From the NCBI GenBank assembly GCA_003134995.1, contig PLDC01000019.1, positions 109,719 through 149,917 on the forward strand: 40,199 nucleotides of DNA, written 5' to 3'. Every line of letters starts with the position of its first letter. The stretch's first letter is position 1. The notes beneath the pieces are model-generated. The model saw only the letters and a program-made list of their open reading frames with translations, ran no database searches and was not told the DNA's origin. The stretch comes from Acidobacteriaceae bacterium (lineage in GTDB: Bacteria > Acidobacteriota > Terriglobia > Terriglobales > Acidobacteriaceae). Positions 1-8,030 of the stretch are shown piece by piece. A program made the translations under genes and the position numbers.

Positions 1-1253
1 CGCAGCATGCGAAGACCTGTCTTGCGAACCAGTGTGAGCGCAATTCCGGCGCACAGAACGAATGCAACGCCGAGCGCTGCCAGCATTGGTCGACCTCCCG
101 GAAGCCGGTGTTGCGTGATCAAATAGGCAATCAATAACGCTGGAACAATCGGAGCAGCGGCGAATAACGCGTGCAACACTGCCAGCCATATTGCCGGCGG
201 CCTGGCGTCGTTTCGCTCCAGATCTTGCCGCAGATATCCTGCTAATAAGAGCGCGCCCGCAGGAATCGCGGGAAGAATATAGCCGGGCAACTTTGATTGT
301 GAGATTGAGAAGAACACCACGGGCACGACCAGCCAGCAGCACGCGAAAATGCCGAATTGCTGTGCGAAATCCTCGCTGGCCTGCACGAATCTTCGTCGCT
401 CCCACCACTGCCGCACCGCTTGCACGAAGCCCGCAATCACAAAGACCGTCCAAGGAGCCAGCGCCAGCGCCGTCATCGGCAGGTAATACCAGATGGGCTC
501 GCGATGGTGATAAAGATTTTCCGAGAACCGGTCCAGATTTTGCTGAACGATAAATTCGCGAAAAAACTGCGGATTGCGCATCTGCACCGCCGCATACCAC
601 GGCAGCGCGACTGCGCAGAACAGAATAATTCCCGGCAGCCACACCGACTTCAAAACCAGTCGCCAATCTTTAACCGCAATCGCATACAGAGCGATCACCA
701 GCGCGGCCAGAAACGGCGCGACGGGTCCCTTCGCAAGCATGCCTAGAGCCATGAAGGCGTAAAACATGCCAAGGTAAATTTTCTTTTCACTCTCCCGCCA
801 CGCCCACCAACTGAGCATACCGATACCGAAAGCCGTGGCCAATGCCATGTCCATCGAGGCGGCGTGCGCGAATCCGGCAATGGCGGCGGAAGATGCTGTG
901 ATGAGCGCGCCGTCGAGTTCAAATCCAAACTTGAAGCGCCGCAGAAAAAAGTACACAGCCAGTACCAATAGAGCGGCATCGAGCGCCGATGGCAGCCGTG
1001 CGGCCCAGTCGCTTACACCAAAAATCGAATACGACAGCATGGCTTGCCAGTAATAGAGCGGCGGCTTTTCCAGCCACGGATGCCTGCCAAGCACAGGTGT
1101 AATCCAGTCGCGTCGCTCCAGCATTTCACGAGCGACTTGCGCATAGCGCGGCTCGTCGGCTCCAATCAGACCGAACTGTCCCAGCCCGTAGAGAAACAGA
1201 AACGCGCAGAAGCCCGCCAGCAATAGCGCGTCCGTGCGGGTGCGATTCGTCAT
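1..1253 (-). CDS. ArnT-like glycosyltransferase family 39 membrane protein (3' end outside window)
   Basis: Reading the minus strand from the ATG at 1251-1253 gives 417 codons with no stop before the window edge, so the C-terminus is missing. The protein is a polytopic inner-membrane protein. It has the GT39/ArnT signature: an acidic pair in ADEPRYAQ (Asp33-Glu34) in the first periplasmic loop, where the family's catalytic acidic residue sits, then EKPPLYYW at about 62-69 and a string of hydrophobic helices. Family members transfer a sugar from a polyprenyl-phosphate carrier to lipid A, protein or another glycan on the periplasmic side. The substrate cannot be read from sequence. No clear Shine-Dalgarno precedes the ATG. 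Downstream genes are not visible, and upstream lies an inverted repeat before nrnA. Confident on family, not on substrate. Confidence 0.88.
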   Translation of the reverse strand, partial: MTNRTRTDALLLAGFCAFLFLYGLGQFGLIGADEPRYAQVAREMLERRDWITPVLGRHPWLEKPPLYYWQAMLSYSIFGVSDWAARLPSALDAALLVLAVYFFLRRFKFGFELDGALITASSAAIAGFAHAASMDMALATAFGIGMLSWWAWRESEKKIYLGMFYAFMALGMLAKGPVAPFLAALVIALYAIAVKDWRLVLKSVWLPGIILFCAVALPWYAAVQMRNPQFFREFIVQQNLDRFSENLYHHREPIWYYLPMTALALAPWTVFVIAGFVQAVRQWWERRRFVQASEDFAQQFGIFACCWLVVPVVFFSISQSKLPGYILPAIPAGALLLAGYLRQDLERNDARPPAIWLAVLHALFAAAPIVPALLIAYLITQHRLPGGRPMLAALGVAFVLCAGIALTLVRKTGLRML

Positions 1254-1265
1254 GGGAGGATCAAA

Positions 1266-1367
1266 GGTTTCAAGGTTTCGGAAGTTTCAAGGTTTCAAGC
1301 GGTCGCAGGCATAGCTACATCCGACGAATTGAGCCTCGAAACGTTGAAACTTTGAAACGTTGAAACC
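1266..1367. repeat. Intergenic inverted repeat built from GGTTTCAA-like octamers
   Basis: The left arm (1266-1299) is made of GGTTTCAA-like units. The right arm (1334-1367) is its imperfect reverse complement: 28 of 34 positions pair by my count, and the loop is also 34 nt. It fills the gap between nrnA and the glycosyltransferase, so it could form a large stem in the transcript. It is one of several repeats in this window built from 7-8 bp units. It is not a classic terminator because no T-run follows the stem. Confidence 0.8.
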
Positions 1368-1377
1368 TCATGTTGAA

Positions 1378-2325
1378 TCATTGTACGGAAGGACCGCGCC
1401 GCAGCATTTCCAGAACCGGTCGTACCGCCTCAGCCAGCGGCCCATCCAGCGAGCAACCGCTGGCGCATTCATGACCTCCGCCGCCAAAGCCCTCGGCCAC
1501 TCGCGCCACATCGAGCTTGCCCTTGCTGCGCAGGCTTACGCGAACGCGCCCGTCGGGAAGTTCACGAAAGAAAGCCGCCGCTTCAACTTCTCCGATCGAG
1601 AGCACGTAATTCACCAGGCCCTCGCAGTCTTCTTCCTTTGCTTCACAACGTTCCATTTGTTCCTGCGTTACCCAGGTCCACCCGATGTGGCCGTCGGTAT
1701 TGAGGTTGCGCAGTGCCTCGCCGAGCAGCCTCATCTTGGCCACCGAGTGCGCAAAATAAATACTGCGCGCGCAATGCGACGGGTCCGCGCCCGCCAAAAC
1801 CAGCTCCCGCGCCAGTGCGAATGTATGCTCGTTCGTCCCCTGAAACATAAACGATCCTGTATCGGTCATCAGCGCCGTGTAAAGGCACGTTGCAATCTCA
1901 GACGAGACGGGCGTTCCCGCCTCGCGCGCCAGCCGGAATACCATCTCCCCCGTCGCGACCGCATGCGGATCAATCCAGTTCACATCCGCGAACGGCCTTC
2001 CGCTGACGTGGTGATCGATGTTGATCAGAAATCGGCTTTCCAATCCCTCCAGCCGCGTGCGATGAATGCTGTCACATTCCAGAATGATCGCGGCTTCGTA
2101 GCTGCCGCCAATTCGGCTGGCCTGCTGCACCTGATCGGCGAAGGGCAGCGAGCGATAAATTCGCGGGACGCCATCGTGCAAAACCACGTCGGCCTGCTTC
2201 CCCATCGAGCGCAAAACCTGGCAGCATGCCAGCGCCGATCCAATGGCGTCGCCGTCCGGTCGCGCGTGCGACGTAAGCACGAATCGGTCGCGCTGCTCGA
2301 TTTGCTGGAGAACATCCTGCAACAT
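1378..2325 (-). CDS. nrnA: DHH-family bifunctional oligoribonuclease/PAP phosphatase NrnA
   Basis: This 315-residue protein matches NrnA-type DHH phosphoesterases in length and motifs. It has the N-terminal HARPDGDAIGS metal-binding motif (about 20-30), the DHH motif in INIDHH (104-106), and the C-terminal DHHA1 glycine-rich motif GGGGHECASG near residue 280. NrnA enzymes degrade 2-5 nt RNA fragments (nanoRNAs, pGpG) to mononucleotides and dephosphorylate 3'-phosphoadenosine 5'-phosphate, in the cytoplasm. The gene starts 5 nt after the stop of rbfA, so the two are almost certainly cotranscribed; the rbfA-nrnA order is common in bacteria. Since pGpG is the breakdown product of c-di-GMP, it may be linked functionally to the HD-GYP protein at 35105-37054, but that is only inference. 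Confidence 0.93.
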   Translation of the reverse strand: MLQDVLQQIEQRDRFVLTSHARPDGDAIGSALACCQVLRSMGKQADVVLHDGVPRIYRSLPFADQVQQASRIGGSYEAAIILECDSIHRTRLEGLESRFLINIDHHVSGRPFADVNWIDPHAVATGEMVFRLAREAGTPVSSEIATCLYTALMTDTGSFMFQGTNEHTFALARELVLAGADPSHCARSIYFAHSVAKMRLLGEALRNLNTDGHIGWTWVTQEQMERCEAKEEDCEGLVNYVLSIGEVEAAAFFRELPDGRVRVSLRSKGKLDVARVAEGFGGGGHECASGCSLDGPLAEAVRPVLEMLRRGPSVQ

Positions 2326-2330
2326 AATGG

Positions 2331-2723
2331 CTATGCCTTCTTTTCGCTCGATCCCGCGCGCGTCTTCATTCGCTTTTTCGCGCGCGCCAGCAGTTCTTCC
2401 ACTCGCGCCTTTTCCCGCTCCGAACGGTCCAGCCGGAAATGCAATTCCGGCGCGCGCCGAATCCGCAAACGCTCCACCAGTTCGTGCCGTATGTATTCCT
2501 TCGCCGCGATCAAACCCTCAAGGCTGCGATCTGCCTCCTGGTCATCGCCATCCACATCCACCAGAACTTGCGCCGAACGGCCGTCGTCGGCCACATGCAC
2601 CGCGGTCACGCCCACCAGCCCAATGCGAGGATCGCCCAACTCCCCTTCCACCAGAGTTTCGATCTCCTCGCGCAAAGCCTCGCCCAACCGCCCGCGATGA
2701 TATTTGACCGCGCGCTTCTCCAC
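2331..2723 (-). CDS. rbfA: 30S ribosome-binding factor A
   Basis: This 130-residue protein has the single KH-like RbfA fold. Recognisable parts are the N-terminal basic helix, the LGDPRIGLVGVTAVHVADD strand region, and LHFRLDRSEREKARVEELL near the C-terminus. RbfA binds the free 30S subunit and helps the 5' end of 16S rRNA mature, and is needed for cold adaptation in E. coli. The start is GTG (2721-2723), supported by a Shine-Dalgarno GAGGTGA four to five bases upstream. In many bacteria infB precedes rbfA; here the upstream neighbour on the same strand is a secreted TPR/peptidase-like gene 164 nt away, so the classic nusA-infB-rbfA cluster is broken at this point. The lysine-rich tail (about 115-130) is unremarkable. 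Confidence 0.94.
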   Translation of the reverse strand: MEKRAVKYHRGRLGEALREEIETLVEGELGDPRIGLVGVTAVHVADDGRSAQVLVDVDGDDQEADRSLEGLIAAKEYIRHELVERLRIRRAPELHFRLDRSEREKARVEELLARAKKRMKTRAGSSEKKA

Positions 2724-2887
2724 GGCTCACCTCAAGGTAAAACGCATGAGAATATCAGAAAATCGGCCACAGGTGTTGGCCCTGTAGTGCTATTCTCGCG
2801 CACGAATGAGGGATCACGGTAAGTACGCAGGTAACAATAGGATAGCGGCACACCTTCGCCACCGTCTGGCAATCCACGGGCCGAGCG

Positions 2888-4948
2888 TTACCGCACTTCC
2901 ACCGACAGCAAATCCCCATCCGACGCGCCACCGGGCTTATAGTTCACCGAGACTGCACGATCGTTCCATTCGCAGGAAAACTTTTCCGCTCCGATCAGTG
3001 GCAGCGACTTGTAGTCGGCAGTCCGCAGTTTTAGAACTACTTCGCCAGATCTCACGGTTAGCACCGCAGCTGGAGATTGGGAGCAGTCCACGTCGACGAG
3101 GCGCCCCTGCAGGAATTTTGCGGGACGCTTGTCTACTGTGCCTGAGGATTGTCCCGCTTTTTGGGCTGCGGCGCGCTTGGCGGCATCCTGCTCCAGCACG
3201 TCGAATGGCGAAGGTTGGGCTGCGACTTTCTGGTTTGCTACTGCGGCGGCTGAGATGCCGTATTTTTCTTCGTTCGGCATCGTGCCCAGCCTATCGCGAG
3301 CTGCCGTAGCGATCTCCGGATTGTTGCTTGCCTTCAGGCGCTGCAGCAATGTGACTGCGGCGTCCCATTTTTTGTCTGCAATATAAATTTCCGCCATGTT
3401 GTAAACATACTGCTGGTTGCGCGGACTCAGCCGGATCGCGGCGTGCTCGGCCTGCATCGCTGCCACCGGCCCTCCGCCTTTCATATGCGCCGTCGCCAGC
3501 AGGTCGTAGGCGTTGGCGAATTCGGGATACCACTCCACCGTGGCGCGCAGGTCGACCATCATGTTAGGCAGACCCACAATGTCGGCGTGCTTCGATTGCG
3601 CCACGCGGTATTTCAGCACAGAACTGTAGTACCGGATCCACGGATCATCCGGCTTCAGCCCGGCGGCATTGGATAGTTCTTCGGCAGCGGCATCGAACTC
3701 TTTGCGCTGCAGGTGGTCCCAGGCAAGAGCGCGGTGAGCGATCTCGTTGCCGACGGATGTGACCAGCAGAGGATTCTTCTTGTCGTCCCTTTCCTTATCT
3801 TTATCCCTGCTGAATAATTTTTCGGGAACCGGCTCGGGAGTTGCGGCTAGGGCCTGCAGTTCCTGCAAGCCCACGTCGCGGCGTTCAGGAACTCTGCTCT
3901 TAACTTCGGCCGCGATCGCGCGCGCATCGTTTTCAGTGATCACCTTGGAGGTGATTACGCGCGTATCCGTGTGCACGATCTCAGGAAACTGATAGGGCTG
4001 CGGCGGGGTGAGTTGGGATTGGGAATCAGGTTGCCTGGAGGCGTCGAGCGCCACGAACAGCGGCGTGAGCGAGTGAAAGTAATCTTTTGCCGCCTGATCA
4101 AATTGAGTCGACGACATGCCGTAAGCTTTTTGGATCGCATCTTCCACTGGCACGTGCTGGATCTCAACCAGATCGAAATAAGTTCCCGCCTCCTGCAGTT
4201 TCTTCTCATGGATGAGGTAATGCATCACCATCCACGATTGTGCATAGAAGAGCGTGTGGTGCGTGCCTTCGATGTAGCTCGAGGTGTCGTGCTTCATTGT
4301 GAAGAGGTCGGGCAGCGTTAGCCAAACCTGGCCGCTAAGAAACTCCGTAAGCGACTTCGGAAGACTCCGAACTTCCTGCTGGTTCTGCAGCAGGTCTTGC
4401 GTGTAAGCGGATTGCAGTTCGGGATCGCCGCCGATTTCGTACTTTTTGTCATCCAGGCGAATAGAGCTGAAGTATTCTGCCAGACCTTCATCGAACCATC
4501 CCGCCGCCGGAGGATAGTTGTTGTTCACAAGCATGTGGGCAAAGTCGTGGGCAACGGCGCGCCAGGATTCCGGCTCGAACAAATTCAGCACGATAAAGTT
4601 CTGGTCTTCGCCGGGAACAAAGAAACCAGCAGCGTCGATGGGCTGGCCTTGCCGCAGGGGCGCGCTTTGGTAGTAGTTCTTATCATTCTTGAAAGCGAGG
4701 ATCGTCAGCGGCTCCGACTCGTTGAGTCGGTCCCGCATGAGCAGGGTAGCGAAGACGGACCGCATCTGCTCAAAGCGCAAAGCGACTTCGGTGCCCCTCT
4801 TTTCGCCGGCATCGGTAATCACCGTGTAGTGCGTGGAATGAATTTCGCGCCACGGCGATTGCTCCGCCGCACGAGCAGAGGCAGCCAGAAGGAGCGCAAG
4901 AAGCATCGTAGAAAGAAGTGAAGTCGGGATGGCGCGAATGCTGGCCAT
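2888..4948 (-). CDS. Secreted DUF1570-like peptidase-MA-type protein with C-terminal TPR repeats
   Basis: This 686-residue protein has a signal peptide (residues 1-27, ending ASARA). The N-terminal half resembles DUF1570/peptidase-MA gluzincins: a hydrophobic strand, then the presumed zinc motif, then GWFDEGLAEYFSS about 12 residues later. The motif reads His134-Asp-Phe-Ala-His138, so the usual catalytic Glu of HExxH is Asp. Glu154 in DEGLAEYF is the expected third zinc ligand. Residues ~400-550 look like three or four TPR units (for example the segments around WIRYYSSVLKYR, FANAYDLLATAHMKGG and YVYNMAEIYIADKKWDAA). A short beta-rich tail follows. It probably acts in the periplasm or outside the cell; the substrate is unknown. 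Its activity is uncertain because of the Glu-to-Asp change. Confidence 0.8.
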   Translation of the reverse strand: MASIRAIPTSLLSTMLLALLLAASARAAEQSPWREIHSTHYTVITDAGEKRGTEVALRFEQMRSVFATLLMRDRLNESEPLTILAFKNDKNYYQSAPLRQGQPIDAAGFFVPGEDQNFIVLNLFEPESWRAVAHDFAHMLVNNNYPPAAGWFDEGLAEYFSSIRLDDKKYEIGGDPELQSAYTQDLLQNQQEVRSLPKSLTEFLSGQVWLTLPDLFTMKHDTSSYIEGTHHTLFYAQSWMVMHYLIHEKKLQEAGTYFDLVEIQHVPVEDAIQKAYGMSSTQFDQAAKDYFHSLTPLFVALDASRQPDSQSQLTPPQPYQFPEIVHTDTRVITSKVITENDARAIAAEVKSRVPERRDVGLQELQALAATPEPVPEKLFSRDKDKERDDKKNPLLVTSVGNEIAHRALAWDHLQRKEFDAAAEELSNAAGLKPDDPWIRYYSSVLKYRVAQSKHADIVGLPNMMVDLRATVEWYPEFANAYDLLATAHMKGGGPVAAMQAEHAAIRLSPRNQQYVYNMAEIYIADKKWDAAVTLLQRLKASNNPEIATAARDRLGTMPNEEKYGISAAAVANQKVAAQPSPFDVLEQDAAKRAAAQKAGQSSGTVDKRPAKFLQGRLVDVDCSQSPAAVLTVRSGEVVLKLRTADYKSLPLIGAEKFSCEWNDRAVSVNYKPGGASDGDLLSVEVR

Positions 4949-5008
4949 GTATGGCTTGAGGGGAGTGGAAGCTATTGAAATGCTAACACGCGGCCAACCG
5001 CGGGCGTC

Positions 5009-5353
5009 CTACTGATCGGTGCGGCAGCGGTGCGCGGCGGACGGCAGCGATCGCACGTAGCCACCGGGCACATATTGAACGTAGGTCTCGAGTCCGTTTG
5101 GATCCAAAATCATGCCGTCGTGTACGGCCTCATGCTCCCTGCGGAAGTATGAATATTCAAATTTCTTTCCATCGCCCATGACCTGGCTCTTGATGTAGCC
5201 GTCGGGAAAATATTTGTTGGTTAAGACCAGATTCGCGGCTCCATGTCCCGCCGTGATCATCTGCCCTTTCTCGTCATAGGTATAGGAATCCACATGCCCT
5301 GCCGAATCTGTGGCGCGGATCATTCGCCCACCTGCGTCGTATTCGTACCGCAT
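5009..5353 (-). CDS. RHS-repeat C-terminal fragment, separated from its parent ORF by a frameshift
   Basis: These 114 residues contain RHS/YD repeats (MRYEYDAGGRMIRATD, then SYTYDEKGQMI). It has no Shine-Dalgarno of its own, and it overlaps the 3' end of the 586-residue ORF at 5320-7080 in another frame. Near 5360-5366 the upstream frame reads ITSFKAAR while the other frame reads FQGRTMRYEYD. One extra T in the short T-run there would give a continuous ITSFQGRTMRYEYDAGGR, a normal RHS sequence. It is therefore best read as the detached tail of the upstream gene. The cause could be a true mutation or a sequencing error. Confidence 0.7.
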   Translation of the reverse strand: MRYEYDAGGRMIRATDSAGHVDSYTYDEKGQMITAGHGAANLVLTNKYFPDGYIKSQVMGDGKKFEYSYFRREHEAVHDGMILDPNGLETYVQYVPGGYVRSLPSAAHRCRTDQ

Positions 5354-7080
5354 CGTGCGGCCTTGAAAGATGTGATCTTGCTGATTCGGTGCTCAGAGTC
5401 GTTTTCGAAGTGAAGCCAATTTCCGGAGGGACTGCTGATCGAGACAAGAGCGCCAAACGAATCGCGCTCCATCTTGTACTCACGCCCCTCGGGGTCAATG
5501 AGGCCGGTCAAGACTGTGACGTTCTGCGGCAGCGCATTCGGCGTGTAAGGAAACATATAGGTCCAGCCGTCGGCCGTTTTAATTCGCCATGTCTTTCCAT
5601 CAAAGACCAATTGAGTGTTCTGAAAACGACCCTCGCGATCCCAGCCAGATTGGTACGTGTCGCCAGTCTGTCCGGTTGCTGGCGGCAGGTGGTTGTAATG
5701 AATTCTGACGCCGTCTTCCATGATCAGGTCGATCGCGACGCCCATCTGTCCACCGAGAAAAATCTCAAATGAATCTGAACCGCCGATTCCGAATGCCCGC
5801 GAACGATCGTCCTGATTGCGATGAATTCGGCTGAATTGCATGGCCGGTTCATCTTCGAAAACGAAATCCGCTTTGCGCAGAATGATCAGCCCAACGCCGG
5901 TGTCCACGCGGAAGGTTTGCGTGGCTGTATCCGGTAGGGCAGATTCTGTGTACTGCATTTTCCAGAGCAGCTTGTCTCCGGGGCCGTCGTAAATCGTCAC
6001 GACAGGGTCTCCCGACTCCACGAAAGAATCCCATTGTCCTTCCGCCCCGATTACGTCCCCGCCCATCCGATCGATTTGGAAGCCTGAGAGAACTCCGCCG
6101 CTCAGTAAGCTTGTGTAGTCGCTGCTCAGGGGCAAATCGAAATAGAGCATGACAAGATTCTTGGTTAGAAGTTTTTGCACCCGCGAAGTCAGCCATTCCG
6201 GATTCCGCTTTCCCAGCAGCGAAAGCGGATGCAAACGAGCTGACGAGACCATTCCGAAGCGTCCCTCGTCGCGCATGTTCTCTACATAACTCCAGTCATA
6301 AGCGGGAATGTACATGTCGCTGGCGGTTACGCCGATCAGAATCGAGGCTGGATCGCGCGAAATTTCTGGATACTTCTGCGCCATGAATTCGATCCACTTC
6401 TCGGTGTTCAATTGATTGCGCGCCGGATCAATGAGCCTCGGGTCAAGAGGAATTGGAGCCAGCACCTTCACGTCAATTCCAAGCTTTGCTTTGTAATACG
6501 CAGGCGCCCATTGCAGCGATTCGCCCTCAGCCATACCGATTGGCAGAAGATAAACATTTTTTGCCGGCACCGCTGGAAGCTGAAGCCGTCGCACTGGAGT
6601 GAGGTCAATTTTGTCGCCACTTCTGTTGCCCTCGGGCTCAAACACCAGCCGTGAAAAATCCCATACGCCATTGGTCCAATTGGCGACGCCGTAGAGATGT
6701 CCGCTGCCGCGCGAGCCGCTCAACGTCACCGACCATTGCGCGAATTGCGAACCACCGAACGGAAACAGAAATCCGAACACCGGCTGTTTGGCCCGGATGC
6801 CGCTGCCCAGCGCACTCTGCACGCCAGGCGAAGACAGGGCCGTTTGCAGTGAGCTTGTATAGGCTGTGGACTGCAAGAGGCTCCGATTCAAGAAAACGAC
6901 CGTTACGATTGCCATGAAAGCGACGAACAGAAGCACCACTACGCTGGCGGCCAGCGGGAAAAAACTTGTGGAAGGTTTTCGGGAACCGGCTTGAGGCACA
7001 GGGCTGCAGCGCGGGCATACCCATCCACGGAGTGCCGACCCACATTTCGGGCACGCCGCTGCTTCCGTCGCTGTTGGCAT
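5320..7080 (-). CDS. Zinc-ribbon membrane protein with archaemetzincin-like region and N-terminal RHS segment (frameshifted)
   Basis: This 586-residue ORF reads, in order: a zinc ribbon (Cys10-x2-Cys13 ... Cys22-x2-Cys25), a proline/serine linker, one membrane helix (about 41-64), and a Coa1-like small domain (about 65-160). Next comes a region that resembles archaemetzincin (M54) from ~174 to 330: VYLLPIG, LGIDVKVL, PARNQL, ILIGVTASDMYIP and GRFGMVSSARL all follow family order. RHS-type beta repeats follow from ~420. Where archaemetzincins have HExxHxxGxxH, this protein reads TKNLVMLYFDLP, so the zinc site is gone. The last ~20 residues are out of frame (see 5009-5353); restored, the protein would be about 690 residues. 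It starts 85 nt after another small zinc-ribbon gene. The role is unknown; an extracytoplasmic RHS shell anchored in the membrane is a guess. Confidence 0.72.
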   Translation of the reverse strand: MPTATEAAACPKCGSALRGWVCPRCSPVPQAGSRKPSTSFFPLAASVVVLLFVAFMAIVTVVFLNRSLLQSTAYTSSLQTALSSPGVQSALGSGIRAKQPVFGFLFPFGGSQFAQWSVTLSGSRGSGHLYGVANWTNGVWDFSRLVFEPEGNRSGDKIDLTPVRRLQLPAVPAKNVYLLPIGMAEGESLQWAPAYYKAKLGIDVKVLAPIPLDPRLIDPARNQLNTEKWIEFMAQKYPEISRDPASILIGVTASDMYIPAYDWSYVENMRDEGRFGMVSSARLHPLSLLGKRNPEWLTSRVQKLLTKNLVMLYFDLPLSSDYTSLLSGGVLSGFQIDRMGGDVIGAEGQWDSFVESGDPVVTIYDGPGDKLLWKMQYTESALPDTATQTFRVDTGVGLIILRKADFVFEDEPAMQFSRIHRNQDDRSRAFGIGGSDSFEIFLGGQMGVAIDLIMEDGVRIHYNHLPPATGQTGDTYQSGWDREGRFQNTQLVFDGKTWRIKTADGWTYMFPYTPNALPQNVTVLTGLIDPEGREYKMERDSFGALVSISSPSGNWLHFENDSEHRISKITSFKAARCGTNTTQVGE

Positions 7081-7165
7081 CCTCGATAATTAACATAGCG
7101 GGGGCACCGCGAAAGGTTACCTTGGAGCAGGAGCCAGAAGACGCTGGCTATATGTGGGGCTGCAT

Positions 7166-7510
7166 CTATGCTACGTCTTGTCCGCACTTCGGGCAGAGCG
7201 TATTCCAAACGAGCGCACGTGCCTCGTAAAGCGGTTGGTGGCAAAAGGGGCACATGAACCCCAGATCGCGACACATCTCGTTGTCATGCTGGATGGTGCG
7301 ATAGATCGCATACGCCTCGCTAATTATTAGGGCGCCCAGGAAAAGCAGCACAGATGCGCGAGGGATCCTAACCAGCAAGATTTTCTGCATGCCTATGAAG
7401 ACCAGGAAAGCGACGGACGCCGCTCCGAGAAAAGCCATTACACGAAGATTATGGCTCTTCGCAATCAGAGCGCGTTTTTGGGCCAACTCGCCTGTCAGTA
7501 CAGTTTTCAC
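7166..7510 (-). CDS. Small membrane protein with C-terminal zinc ribbon
   Basis: This 114-residue protein has a basic N-terminus, two predicted membrane helices (about 24-45 and 50-70), and a C-terminal cytoplasmic zinc ribbon: CPFC (about 86-89) and CPKC (about 107-110). I recognise no named family. The start is GTG at 7508-7510, with no strong Shine-Dalgarno. It lies upstream of, and on the same strand as, the zinc-ribbon/RHS gene (85-nt gap), so the two are probably cotranscribed and both pair a zinc ribbon with membrane helices. Function unknown. Confidence 0.68.
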   Translation of the reverse strand: MKTVLTGELAQKRALIAKSHNLRVMAFLGAASVAFLVFIGMQKILLVRIPRASVLLFLGALIISEAYAIYRTIQHDNEMCRDLGFMCPFCHQPLYEARALVWNTLCPKCGQDVA

Positions 7511-7600
7511 CTAGTGAGAATAGGACGCGGGTGGAAGGAGCCGCAAATTACGAGTGTGCAGAGCGTAATGGGATCTTGCTATGAAGGCCGAGGTAAATGC

Positions 7601-7792
7601 CTAGTCGCCGCTGGCGTGGTTTTGCGTAGGCACCAGAACAAGGCGCGGGCGTGCTTCGGCGGGACGATGCTGCGAGGTTCGTCCGCATAAATCGAGAATG
7701 GCGAAGACTGCTGCGTACGCGGAGAGAACGCCGATGCCGACCGAGGCGGCTACGGTGAGGCAAAGAATCAGAGGCATGAAGAGCGAAATCAC
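7601..7792 (-). CDS. Small single-span membrane protein, hypothetical
   Basis: This is a 63-residue ORF starting at GTG (7790-7792). Residues 1-37 form a strongly hydrophobic, alanine-rich segment (MISLFMPLILCLTVAASVG and onwards), followed by a polar tail. Small proteins of this kind are frequent in acidobacterial genomes, but I cannot assign a family. No clear ribosome-binding site is seen. It could be spurious. Confidence 0.4.
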   Translation of the reverse strand: MISLFMPLILCLTVAASVGIGVLSAYAAVFAILDLCGRTSQHRPAEARPRLVLVPTQNHASGD

Positions 7793-7919
7793 GGTCGACC
7801 ACCCTTATTAAATTGCAGTATCAGATGCCACAGCTTCAACTTTCGTCTACGCGGCTTTTTCAATCTACCTGCGTTAAAGGCCGCTGCTAGTGACGATTCA
7901 GGTGCGCCGCAGCTTGCTG

Positions 7920-7939
7920 CTCCGTAGTAAAATACGGAG
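7920..7939 (+). promoter_or_regulatory. Perfect 7-bp palindrome upstream of uvrA
   Basis: CTCCGTA-GTAAAA-TACGGAG is a perfect dyad (7-bp arms, 6-nt centre) about 90 nt before the uvrA start. The centre contains TAAAAT, which could serve as a -10 element. It may be an operator overlapping the uvrA promoter. It does not match E. coli (CTGT-N8-ACAG) or Bacillus (GAAC-N4-GTTC) LexA boxes. No other element is seen in 7803-8030. Confidence 0.4.
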
Positions 7940-8030
7940 TAGAGCTGTGCACTCCTACTGTCGGACAAGTCTGTAAGCCTGTCGACATTACGGAAGGGCA
8001 ATCCAACCCGGTTTTTCAGACAAGTAACCA

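Noticed and set aside
1360..2700. 446-codon plus-strand ORF opposite nrnA and rbfA
   Set aside because: It is the antisense shadow of two clear genes and has a repetitive, Arg/Ser-rich translation with no family.
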